Positions 1 to 7,403 of a DNA stretch of 21,537 bases are shown one piece after another (within the stretch, counting starts at the first letter, position 1; every line of letters starts with the position of its first letter). The DNA is taken from the NCBI GenBank assembly GCA_046596405.1, contig JBKJMN010000127.1:1-21537 (forward strand), read 5' to 3'. The DNA is from PALSA-1004 sp046596405 (lineage in GTDB: Bacteria > Pseudomonadota > Gammaproteobacteria > Burkholderiales > SG8-41). A program made the translations under genes and the position numbers. The notes under the pieces were generated by a model, which saw nothing but the letters and a program-made list of their open reading frames with translations, had not been told where the DNA came from and did no database searches.

Positions 1-504
1 CTTCATCGCATCGACGATCGCGCGGCTTTTCTCGTCGTGCGGCGGCAGGCGGTCGAGATGGCCGGCGAGATGGCCTTCGACCTGACGCTCGGTTTCGGCG
101 AGAAAGCCCAGGTTCCAGCGATCGCCGAAAAGCCCGGCGGCGGCGCCGAGCGCGAATGAGCCCGCGTACCACAGCGGATTCAGGAAGCTCGCGCGGCCGC
201 CGAGTTCGGCGATGCGCTGCGCGGTCCACGCGAGGTGATCCGTCTCTTCGGCGGCGGCCTGCGCGAGCGCCGCGCGCGCCCCGGCATTGCGCGCGGTCAA
301 GGACTGGCCCTGGTAGAGCGCCTGCGCGCAGATCTCGCCGGTGTGATTCACCCGCATCAGCGCGGCGGCGAGGCTGCGCTCCGGCGCGGTCATTTCCGCC
401 TCGACCACCGCGGCGCCGGGGATCGGCCGCGCGCTGTGCGCAGGCGCGAGCAGGGTGCGCAACCCGTTATCGAAGGCAGTGATGAGGCGGTCTAGTTCGA
501 GCAT
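1..504 (-). CDS. coq7: Coq7-type di-iron demethoxyubiquinone hydroxylase, 3' part missing (window edge)
   Basis: The product is a carboxylate-bridged di-iron monooxygenase that hydroxylates the demethoxyquinol intermediate in ubiquinone synthesis, at the inner membrane. Only the first 168 residues are inside the window; the C-terminus lies beyond base 1. I read it directly from the minus strand starting at the ATG at 504-502. Visible family motifs are NHTGEICAQALYQGQ (about residues 53-67, metal ligand E57), EETDHLAW (E87 and H90) and ETERQVEGHL (E139). The last E..H ligand pair expected near residues 175-180 is cut off by the window edge. The gene begins 24 nt after trpC on the same strand, so it may be read from the trp transcript, although the two functions are unrelated. 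The reading frame is intact throughout the visible part. Confidence 0.93.
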   Translation of the reverse strand, partial: MLELDRLITAFDNGLRTLLAPAHSARPIPGAAVVEAEMTAPERSLAAALMRVNHTGEICAQALYQGQSLTARNAGARAALAQAAAEETDHLAWTAQRIAELGGRASFLNPLWYAGSFALGAAAGLFGDRWNLGFLAETERQVEGHLAGHLDRLPPHDEKSRAIVDAMK

Positions 505-528
505 AAGCTTCCCTATGCGGACAGCGGT

Positions 529-1326
529 TCAGGCCGGGCGCGCGAACAGGCGCGCGAGTTCGATGCCGGGATCTTCGGCGCGCATGAACGCTTCGCCGAC
601 GAGGAAACAGTCTACCCTGTTGTCCCGCATCAGGCGCACGTCGGTGGGTTGCAGAATGCCGCTTTCCGTAATCACGAGTCGGTCCGCTGGAATCCGCTTC
701 AACAAAGCGAGCGTTACGTCGAGCTTCGTCTCGAACGTGCGCAGATTGCGGTTGTTGACGCCAATCAGCGGGGTCTTCAAAGCGAGCGCGCGATCGAGTT
801 CGGCGGCATTATGCACTTCGACCAGTACCGCCATGCCAAAATCCGCTGCGAGCGCCTCGAGTTCCGTCATGCGCCGGCCGGTCAGCGCGGAGACGATCAG
901 CAGTATGCAATCCGCACCCATCGCGCGGGCCTCATAGACCTGGTAGGCCTCGAGCATGAAATCCTTGCGCAGCACCGGCAGGTTGCAAGCGGCGCGCGCG
1001 GCCCGCAGATATTCGGCGCTGCCCTGAAAAAATTGCGCGTCGGTCAGCACCGACAGGCAGGCGGCGCCGTGGGCGGCATAACTCGCGGCAATCGCGGCCG
1101 GATCGAAATCTTCGCGCAGCACCCCGCGGCTCGGGCTTGCCCTCTTGATTTCGGCGATCACTGCGGGGTCGCCGGCAGCGACTTTCGCGCGCAACGCGCC
1201 GGCGAAGTCGCGCGGCGCGGGCATCGCCGCGGCGGCAATCCGCAGTGCGGACAGCGGTTGGCGGGTCTTCGCGGCGGTGACCTCGGTGGCTTTGACGGCC
1301 AGTATGCGTTGCAGTATGTCGGGCAT
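529..1326 (-). CDS. trpC: Indole-3-glycerol phosphate synthase
   Basis: This enzyme closes the indole ring of CdRP to give indole-3-glycerol phosphate, the fourth step of tryptophan synthesis, in the cytoplasm. The 265-residue protein has the usual length for a stand-alone TrpC; it is not fused to TrpF. Motifs along the TIM barrel are AEIKRASPSRG (E59 and K61), SVLTD..FF (92-100), LRKDF (K121), E170 in VLVEVH, GVNNRNL (N191) and ITESGI near the C-terminus. These match the family's catalytic Lys/Glu set. The gene follows trpD by 33 nt on the same strand and is the last trp gene in the run. No good Shine-Dalgarno sequence is seen before the ATG, which fits translation coupled to trpD. Confidence 0.97.
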   Translation of the reverse strand: MPDILQRILAVKATEVTAAKTRQPLSALRIAAAAMPAPRDFAGALRAKVAAGDPAVIAEIKRASPSRGVLREDFDPAAIAASYAAHGAACLSVLTDAQFFQGSAEYLRAARAACNLPVLRKDFMLEAYQVYEARAMGADCILLIVSALTGRRMTELEALAADFGMAVLVEVHNAAELDRALALKTPLIGVNNRNLRTFETKLDVTLALLKRIPADRLVITESGILQPTDVRLMRDNRVDCFLVGEAFMRAEDPGIELARLFARPA

Positions 1327-1359
1327 GAAGGTGACGATGTCGAATGTATGCGCGCGAAT

Positions 1360-2396
1360 TTAGCGCGGCGAGCGCGTGAATTTGACGAACTGATCGACTT
1401 TTTTGCGCGCGGCGCCGCTCGCCATCAGCGCGAGCGCTATGCGCACACCGCCGGCATGCGAATCGGCGAGTCCCGCGACGTAAATGCTCGCGCCGGCATT
1501 GAGCGCGACGATGTCGCGCGGCGCACCGGGCTTGTTTTCGAGCGCGGCGAGCAGCATCGCCTTCGATTGCTCGGCGCCGTCGACGCGGATCGCGGCCGAA
1601 TCGTGGGTGTCGAGGCCGAAGTCGGCGGGCTTGATCTGGTATTCGCGCACCGCGTTGTCCTTCAATTCGCCGATCAGCGTCGGCCCCGCAACCGAGATTT
1701 CGTCGAGGCTTTCGAGCCCGTGCACGATCATTACGTGCCGGCTCCCGAGCCGCTGCAGCACGTGCGCCTGGATGCCGACCAGGTCGGGATGAAATACGCC
1801 CATCACCTGGTTTCTGGCGCCGGCGGGATTGGTGAGCGGACCCAGGATGTTGAAGATCGTGCGCACGCCAAGCTCCTTGCGCACGGGCCCCGCGTGTTTC
1901 ATCGCGCTGTGGTGGTTGGGCGCGAACATGAAACCCACGCCGGTTTCGTTGATGGACCGCGCGACTTCCTCCGGATTCAGGTTGATATTCGCGCCCAGCG
2001 CCTCGAGGACGTCGGCGCTGCCCGACTTGCTCGACACCGAACGGCCGCCGTGCTTCGCGACTTTGGCGCCCGCGGCGGCGGCCACGAACGCGGCCGCGGT
2101 CGAAATATTGAAACTATGCGCGGCATCGCCACCGGTGCCGCAGGTGTCGACCAACCGCTCGTCGCCGCCGGCCGGAACCTTGGTCGCGAATTCGCGCATC
2201 ACCTGCGCCGCGGCGGCGATCTCGCCGATGGTTTCCTTTTTGACGCGCAGCCCGGTAATGATGGCGGCGATCAACGTCGGCGACACCTCGCCGCTCATGA
2301 TCTGCCGCATCAGCGACAGCATCTCTTCGTGGAAAATCTCGCGATGCTCGATGATGCGCGCGAGCGCGGCTTGCGGCGTCATAGTTGACGGCGGCG

Positions 2397-2400
<4 letters not shown>
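1360..2400 (-). CDS. trpD: Anthranilate phosphoribosyltransferase
   Basis: TrpD transfers the phosphoribosyl group of PRPP to anthranilate, the second committed step of tryptophan synthesis. I place the start at the ATG at 2400-2398: it overlaps the trpG stop as ATGA, and an AGGGAG sits about 7 nt upstream. That gives 346 residues. A second in-frame ATG at 2382 (continuing TPQAALARII) would match the shorter family N-terminus but has no ribosome binding site. The reading frame is open further upstream into trpG, but a longer start would lie inside trpG. Key motifs are the PRPP-binding DTCGTGGD (GTGGD at residues 88-92), FNISTAAAF (97-105) and KHGGRSVSSKSG (116-127). The overlap with trpG implies coupled translation of the two proteins. 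Confidence 0.97.
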
Positions 2401-2969
<569 letters not shown>

Positions 2970-3305
2970 GATTATTTGCTTATAAAGTCAATGCGTTAAA
3001 TTGCACGCGCTACAAGCGCCGGCGCTGCCGCGACGGTTATTGAGCGCTGGTCCGGGGCCGTGTCAGCGGCAGGACGCAGCAAACTAAGGACGCGACCGGA
3101 CTACCGCCATCGACGGGGTAGCGCGCACGAAACCGGCCGGAATAGACGTGTTTCCATGCGCGCAAGTTTAACCCAGCGGCCGGCAATTGTTCCATCCCGC
3201 GACAATCTGCGCGGCAAACCGGTCACGGACCAGCCCGGATACTTGCCGGAAGCAATCTTGCTCGCGTCCGTATGCCGACGTATTATGAATGAGGACGCAT
3301 TCGTT

Positions 3306-3323
3306 AGCGTTCGAGCGAACGCT
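3306..3323. promoter_or_regulatory. Perfect 8-bp inverted repeat, possible operator
   Basis: AGCGTTCG-AG-CGAACGCT is a perfect dyad with a 2-nt centre, 72 nt before the GTG start of the J-domain gene. Its short centre makes a protein-binding site more likely than an RNA hairpin. I do not recognise the binding protein. There is no T-run, so it is not a terminator. Confidence 0.35.
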
Positions 3324-3328
3324 GCTTG

Positions 3329-3378
3329 GAGTGCCTGACATACTGAAACGCGTCTGCGTTGCATCATATTAGGCACTC
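3329..3378. repeat. 50-nt imperfect palindrome, short form of a repeat also found at 21265-21299
   Basis: The arms GAGTGCCT (3329-3336) and AGGCACTC (3371-3378) are exact inverse complements, and the interior keeps the same axis, with 18 of 25 positions Watson-Crick paired. The first 35 bases (3329-3363) match 21265-21299 at 30 of 35 positions, including GAAACGCGT-TGCGTTGCA with one variable base. The palindrome ends 16 nt before the J-domain start codon, so it would form a hairpin in that gene's leader if transcribed. It looks like a small non-coding repeat element; no coding content or transposase is present. Confidence 0.6.
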
Positions 3379-3394
3379 TTGAGATTCAGATGCC

Positions 3395-4366
3395 GTGAAG
3401 AGCCTATACGATACGCTGGAAATTTCGCCTGCCGCGAGCGATGATGTCCTTAAGGCAGCGTACCGGGCGTTGTGCCACCGGTATCACCCCGACAAGAACA
3501 TCGGTGCCGATACCGCGACCGAGGCGATGACGGCCGTTAATCGCGCCTATGCGATTCTTTCCGATCCTGCGCAGCGCACAGCCTATGACGCATTGCTGGC
3601 CCGGAATAGCCCGCGGGCGCGCGCTGCCCCGCGGCGGTCCAAACCCGTAGTGGTGGCGTCCGATGCCGACGACGGCGACGCAAAAACCGCGCCTTCCTTC
3701 GCGATCGAAACGCGCCGTCGCTACCTCGCAGCGTATCTCGGCGCCATTACCATCGTGTTGTTCGCGGTCGGGATGATTTATGCGCTTGGCCCCTCGGTGA
3801 CCGGCGCTCCGAACGATCTCACGTTCGATGCGTTCAAAGAACCGCCCGATCCGTATATGTTGCGCATGAATAAGGGCGAAGCCCTGCTGAGCGGGAATGG
3901 AAGTTCCAAAAATTTCCTGCAGGCCAAGGCGGAGTTCGAAGCGATCGCGGGCGCCAAGGATTTTTTCGACCCCAAAGGCTACCGCGCCCGCGCAGCGCAA
4001 AGGCTCGCGGAAATTTACGTGACCGGCTCCGGCGTGCCCAAAAATACGGCCAAAGCCGAGGAGTGGTTCCGCCAGGCCGCGGAACACGGCCGCGTGGTAG
4101 GCCCGGGCCCGGCGTTGAGCGTGGCGCAATTTTTCGAAGAAGGCACCAACGGTGGGGCCGATCCGGTCGAAGCTTATCGCTGGTATAACCTCGCCGCGGG
4201 AACCCCGTTCGACCTCGACAAGACTGCGATCACCCGCGACGCCTACAACCAGACGGTGAAAATCGCCCGGAAGAAACGTGACGAGCTGGGCGCAAAATTG
4301 TCGATGGAAGACATCAACCGCGCGCAACGCTCGCCGCTGCCGCCGTGCAAAACGCTTAACTGTTGA
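3395..4366 (+). CDS. Membrane-anchored J-domain protein with Sel1-like repeats
   Basis: The 323-residue protein starts with a complete J domain (about residues 3-68) carrying the HPD signature at 31-33 needed to stimulate an Hsp70 ATPase. A basic, disordered linker (70-108) and a single hydrophobic segment (about 111-132) follow. The C-terminal part has two Sel1/TPR-like helical repeats, about 198-232 (ARAAQRLAEIYVTGSGVPKN) and 239-269 (EAYRWYNLAAG). The expected topology is a cytoplasmic J domain with periplasmic repeats. The start is the GTG at 3395; the nearby ATG at 3390 is out of frame and quickly closed. It is the only plus-strand gene in the trpE-trpG gap and converges on the pseudopilin gene 86 nt away. 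A DnaK co-chaperone recruiting an envelope client is a reasonable inference; the client is unknown. Confidence 0.85.
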   Translation: MKSLYDTLEISPAASDDVLKAAYRALCHRYHPDKNIGADTATEAMTAVNRAYAILSDPAQRTAYDALLARNSPRARAAPRRSKPVVVASDADDGDAKTAPSFAIETRRRYLAAYLGAITIVLFAVGMIYALGPSVTGAPNDLTFDAFKEPPDPYMLRMNKGEALLSGNGSSKNFLQAKAEFEAIAGAKDFFDPKGYRARAAQRLAEIYVTGSGVPKNTAKAEEWFRQAAEHGRVVGPGPALSVAQFFEEGTNGGADPVEAYRWYNLAAGTPFDLDKTAITRDAYNQTVKIARKKRDELGAKLSMEDINRAQRSPLPPCKTLNC

Positions 4367-4390
4367 CTGCATAATCGCGGCGCGGGCGAC

Positions 4391-4405
4391 GGCCTTCCAA
4401 AGGCC
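4391..4405. terminator. Small hairpin between convergent genes, weak terminator candidate
   Basis: GGCCTT-CCA-AAGGCC forms a perfect 6-bp stem with a 3-nt loop in the 86-nt space between the stops of the J-domain gene and the pseudopilin gene. There is no T-tract on either side, so it is at best a weak bidirectional terminator. Confidence 0.25.
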
Positions 4406-4452
4406 TGCGCACCGGCTCGTCCCCACATACGCCGGTTAGCGCGTGACTGCGC

Positions 4453-5688
4453 TTAGAACTTTGAAAATTGCGTTCTTAATTCGCCCACATAGACGGTGGT
4501 GAATATGTCGTCGGCGCCGCCGAACGTCCCGTCCGGCCCGGCCGACCTGAGTTCAAACGCTACTGCACCCGCGGGCGTGCCGGTCGTGATCGAGGCGGTA
4601 GTCAACGTGTACTGAATGAGCACCCCCCACGGGTCGGTTCTCACCGTCACCGGCACCAGCGCTGCCGGCACGACGTTGACAGTGGCCACAACCTCTGGCG
4701 CGGGCAGGGGATAAGTAAAAGACGTGGTTTCGCAAGTCGGATTTGTCATCGGCACGCCGGGACAATTCCCCGTCGCCGGGCAGGATCCCATGACGCATAA
4801 AAAGCTACCGCTGCGGTTTTGGACGGAATTGGCGATTATCGCGCTTTTAATCAAGCCGAAATTGGTGTTGACCGTCGCCTGTGCGCTTTGCATGTTGCCT
4901 GCGTTCGTAAGTGCGCCGATCAGGTCGTTCGGCGTCATGGCGAGCACGACATCGTCAAACGGATTTGCCGACACGCCCGAAACCGGTTTCATGACGAACT
5001 TGCTGTCGCCGTCGGCGTTGGCGGGCGCATCGGCGCCCGTCACCGAAGCGGGAAACGCGATGGGCACTCCACGGTCGGTGTACGCGCCGTAGCCGTCAGC
5101 GCCATGCGACACAACGACCACGACGGCGGCACACGGGTTGGTAATTGAGGTATAGGCAATTGTCATGTCGGATCTGCAGTCGTTCAACTGGTTGCCCGGG
5201 GCAACCGTCGCGCTCGGACTCGCGAGCACACCCGGTCCCGCGCTGTGGATCGTGATGGCGCCCTTCAAGCCCATGATGGTTTGCGGGTTCAGGCTCGTGG
5301 CCGCCACGGTCACCTGATAGGTGAAACGATTGCTGTAACCGTCGATGGCGGAGTCGCTCGACAATCCCAGGCTCACCCAGGGAACTTCACCTGTCGCGAC
5401 ACCGGCGCTCAGTATATTTCCGTCGCAGACTCCCTGAGCGCCTTGCTCCACTCCATCCCCGGTCGCGCCGCTGGCGAGAATGGCCTTCGCAGGGCAAGGC
5501 AGCCGGTTGTTGCGCGCGACAAAATTGATCAGCGCCGACTTGATCGCCGCCTGGCGCGTCAGTGTTATGCCTTGCTTGGCGGTCGATATCTGCCCGGTCA
5601 GATATTGCGCGATCGCCCCGCCCAGTATCGCAATGATAAAGAGCACCACCGCAATTTCGATCAAACTGAAGCCGCGTGTTCGGGTCAT
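4453..5688 (-). CDS. Large cysteine-rich pseudopilin with type II secretion/type IV pilin N-terminus
   Basis: The 411-residue protein begins MTRTRGFSLIEIAVVLFIIA: a class III (prepilin) signal with cleavage expected between G6 and F7, E5 of the mature chain (E11), and a long hydrophobic helix. I chose the ATG at 5688 because it gives the usual six-residue leader; the frame stays open to a TTG at 5799 inside trpE, and an ATG at 5742 is also possible. The globular part is much larger than GspG (about 140 residues). It has eight cysteines (65, 88, 171, 186, 298, 303, 309, 319) and what look like two GspG-like calcium-loop regions: DGYSNRFTYQV with SHGADGYGAY (116-203), and DPWGVLIQYTL with SAGPDGTFGGADDI (352-395). 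It starts 103 nt after trpE. No secretion or pilus machinery is nearby, so it must use an assembly system encoded elsewhere. Confidence 0.85.
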   Translation of the reverse strand: MTRTRGFSLIEIAVVLFIIAILGGAIAQYLTGQISTAKQGITLTRQAAIKSALINFVARNNRLPCPAKAILASGATGDGVEQGAQGVCDGNILSAGVATGEVPWVSLGLSSDSAIDGYSNRFTYQVTVAATSLNPQTIMGLKGAITIHSAGPGVLASPSATVAPGNQLNDCRSDMTIAYTSITNPCAAVVVVVSHGADGYGAYTDRGVPIAFPASVTGADAPANADGDSKFVMKPVSGVSANPFDDVVLAMTPNDLIGALTNAGNMQSAQATVNTNFGLIKSAIIANSVQNRSGSFLCVMGSCPATGNCPGVPMTNPTCETTSFTYPLPAPEVVATVNVVPAALVPVTVRTDPWGVLIQYTLTTASITTGTPAGAVAFELRSAGPDGTFGGADDIFTTVYVGELRTQFSKF

Positions 5689-5791
5689 GTGATTACGCCA
5701 GCTCTGCTCGGAGCGCAAATGATACACCTTGCCGGCTGACATTTTTGAGGCGCGACTGCGCCTTTTGTCACGCGTTGACCCGCGGCGGGCT

Positions 5792-7267
5792 TCATTCAAC
5801 CCGGCTGTCGAGCCCCGCTTCGGCCAGCTCGGCTGCGCGCAGCAGCGCCTGCGCCTTGCTCTGCGTTTCCTGCCATTCGGCCTGCGGCACCGAGTCCGCC
5901 ACTACGCCGCCGCCGGCCTGCACGTGCAGCATGCCGTCCTTCACGACCGCCGTGCGCAAGGCGATCGCCACGTCCATGTCGCCGTTGAAACCGAGGTAGC
6001 CGACCGCGCCGGCGTACACCCCGCGCTTTACCGGCTCGAGTTCGTCGATGATTTCCATCGCGCGCACCTTGGGCGCTCCGCTGACAGTGCCGGCCGGGAA
6101 CGTGGCGCGCAGCACGTCGATCGCAGTCAGTCCCGGTTTCAATTTCGCCTCGACGTTCGACACGATGTGCATCACGTGCGAATAGCGTTCGATGACCATT
6201 TGCTCGGTCACGCGCACGCTGCCCGTCTGCGCGACGCGGCCGATATCGTTGCGGCCGAGATCGACCAGCATGATGTGCTCGGCGCGCTCTTTCGCGTCCG
6301 CGAGCAATTCGGTGGCGAGCGCGGCGTCCTCTTCGGCGCTCTTGCCGCGCCGGCGCGTGCCGGCAATCGGCCGCACGGTCACCGCGTCGCCCTCGCGGCG
6401 CACGAGGATCTCGGGCGACGCGCCGACGACGTGAAAGTCACCGAAGTCGAAATAGAACATGTAGGGCGACGGGTTGATCGTGCGCAGCGCGCGATACAAC
6501 GCGAGCGGCGTGGCTTGGAGGCGCTTGGACATGCGCTGCGAAGGCACGACCTGCATGATGTCGCCGTCGAAGATATACCGCTTGGCGCGGTCGACCGCCG
6601 CGAGATAGGCCGCCTCGCCGAAACCCGACACCGCCGGCTCCGGCTTCGCCGGCGCGCCGGCCGGGATTACGACCGGGGCGCGCAATTTCGCCAGCAGCCC
6701 GGCGAGCCGGCGGCGGCCCGCCCGGTACGCATCGGAGCGCGACGGGTCGGCATACACAACCAGCGTCAATTTACCCGAGAGGTTGTCGACGATCGCCAGT
6801 TCCTCGGACAACATGAGCAGGATATCCGGCACGCCGAGCGGATCGGGCTTCTGCACGTTGGCGAGCCGCTGCTCGATATAGCGCACGGTGTCGTAGCCGA
6901 AGTAACCGACGAGCCCGCCGCAAAAGCGCGGCAGGCCCGCTTGCGGCGCAGCCTTGAACCGCGCGTGGTACTGCTCGACGAATTGCAGCGGATCGTCGAA
7001 GCGGGTCTGGCTCTTCAGCTGGCCGCGCTCGAATTCGCTGCATTCGTAGCCGCGCACTTCGATGCGCGTGTCGGCGGCGAGGCCGATGAACGAGTAACGC
7101 CCGAAACGCTCGCCGCCGACCACGGATTCGAGCAGATAGGTGTGCGGCAGATTGGCCAGCTTGAGATAAACCGACAACGGGGTATCGAGATCGGCGAAGG
7201 TCTCGAGCACCAGCGGGATGCGGTTATACCCCTCGGCCGCGAGCTCGTTGAATTGTGTTTCGGTCAT
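5792..7267 (-). CDS. trpE: Anthranilate synthase component I
   Basis: TrpE converts chorismate and ammonia, supplied by TrpG, to anthranilate, and is normally feedback inhibited by tryptophan. The start is the ATG at 7267, preceded by GGAG at 7 nt spacing, giving 491 residues with the family-typical N-terminus (YNRIPLVLETFADLDTPLS). The tryptophan-binding LLES motif is present at 45-48, so feedback inhibition is probably intact. Catalytic-domain motifs are PIAGT (300-304), EHIMLVDLGRNDIGRV (330-345), GTVSGAPK (393-400) and GGGVVADS (452-459). The protein is full length. It lies downstream of gph on the same strand, with a 132-nt gap holding a small Trp-containing ORF. A pseudopilin gene follows it instead of trpG. 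Confidence 0.97.
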   Translation of the reverse strand: MTETQFNELAAEGYNRIPLVLETFADLDTPLSVYLKLANLPHTYLLESVVGGERFGRYSFIGLAADTRIEVRGYECSEFERGQLKSQTRFDDPLQFVEQYHARFKAAPQAGLPRFCGGLVGYFGYDTVRYIEQRLANVQKPDPLGVPDILLMLSEELAIVDNLSGKLTLVVYADPSRSDAYRAGRRRLAGLLAKLRAPVVIPAGAPAKPEPAVSGFGEAAYLAAVDRAKRYIFDGDIMQVVPSQRMSKRLQATPLALYRALRTINPSPYMFYFDFGDFHVVGASPEILVRREGDAVTVRPIAGTRRRGKSAEEDAALATELLADAKERAEHIMLVDLGRNDIGRVAQTGSVRVTEQMVIERYSHVMHIVSNVEAKLKPGLTAIDVLRATFPAGTVSGAPKVRAMEIIDELEPVKRGVYAGAVGYLGFNGDMDVAIALRTAVVKDGMLHVQAGGGVVADSVPQAEWQETQSKAQALLRAAELAEAGLDSRVE

Positions 7268-7313
7268 GACGCCACTCCATGGAAATATGCCAAAGAACCG
7301 GCGGCAATGCGAA

Positions 7314-7403
7314 CTACTCGCGCCGGCGTGTCGATCCGCCACGCCGCGGACGCCAGGTCCCGGTGGAGCAAACGATCATTCTTTCGCTGTGGGTGGGGGT
7401 CAT
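7314..7403 (-). CDS. Candidate trpE leader peptide (29 residues, one Trp codon)
   Basis: An ATG at 7403-7401 overlaps the gph stop codon as ATGA and opens a 29-codon frame ending in TAG at 7316-7314, 46 nt before the trpE ATG. The peptide starts MTPTHSERM and continues IVCSTGTWRPRRGGST, ending RRRE. An internal ATG (7379) would give 21 residues. The RNA can form two mutually exclusive stems: CGGCGTG with CACGCCG (9-nt loop, inside the ORF), or CCGGCG with CGCCGG (across the ORF end), the latter followed by TTCTTT. Attenuation of trpE is known in Pseudomonas putida, so a leader here is plausible. Against it, there is only one Trp codon and the T-tract is weak. The strongest direct evidence is the stop/start overlap and the position. 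Confidence 0.4.
   Translation of the reverse strand: MTPTHSERMIVCSTGTWRPRRGGSTRRRE

Larger units (their letters stand above)
2970..3394. other. Gene-free stretch with palindromes between trpG and the J-domain gene
   Basis: This 425-base stretch lies between the divergent trpG and J-domain genes and should contain the promoters of both. The open frames across it on both strands give low-complexity, Arg-rich translations with no recognisable family, so I do not call them genes. It contains a 12-nt palindrome AGCGCCGGCGCT at 3015-3026, a perfect inverted repeat at 3306-3323, and a 50-nt imperfect palindrome at 3329-3378 that shares 35 nt with the region after corC. On the minus strand a short frame from an ATG at 3157 to a TAG at 3101 ends in PRRWR; it is noted as a weak leader candidate. 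Confidence 0.6.

Noticed and set aside
649..2388. Long plus-strand open frame opposite trpC and trpD
   Set aside because: It mirrors two clear minus-strand genes, and its translation is His/Arg/Asp-rich with no family motif; high GC creates such shadows.
3060..3338. Open frame in the trpG/J-domain gap
   Set aside because: There is no recognisable domain, no ribosome binding site and an Arg-rich composition. It also runs through the 18-nt dyad and into the palindromic element.
5689..5799. Longer N-terminus for the pseudopilin, from the TTG inside trpE
   Set aside because: It would give a 43-residue charged leader before the prepilin cleavage site, while the ATG at 5688 gives the normal six-residue leader.
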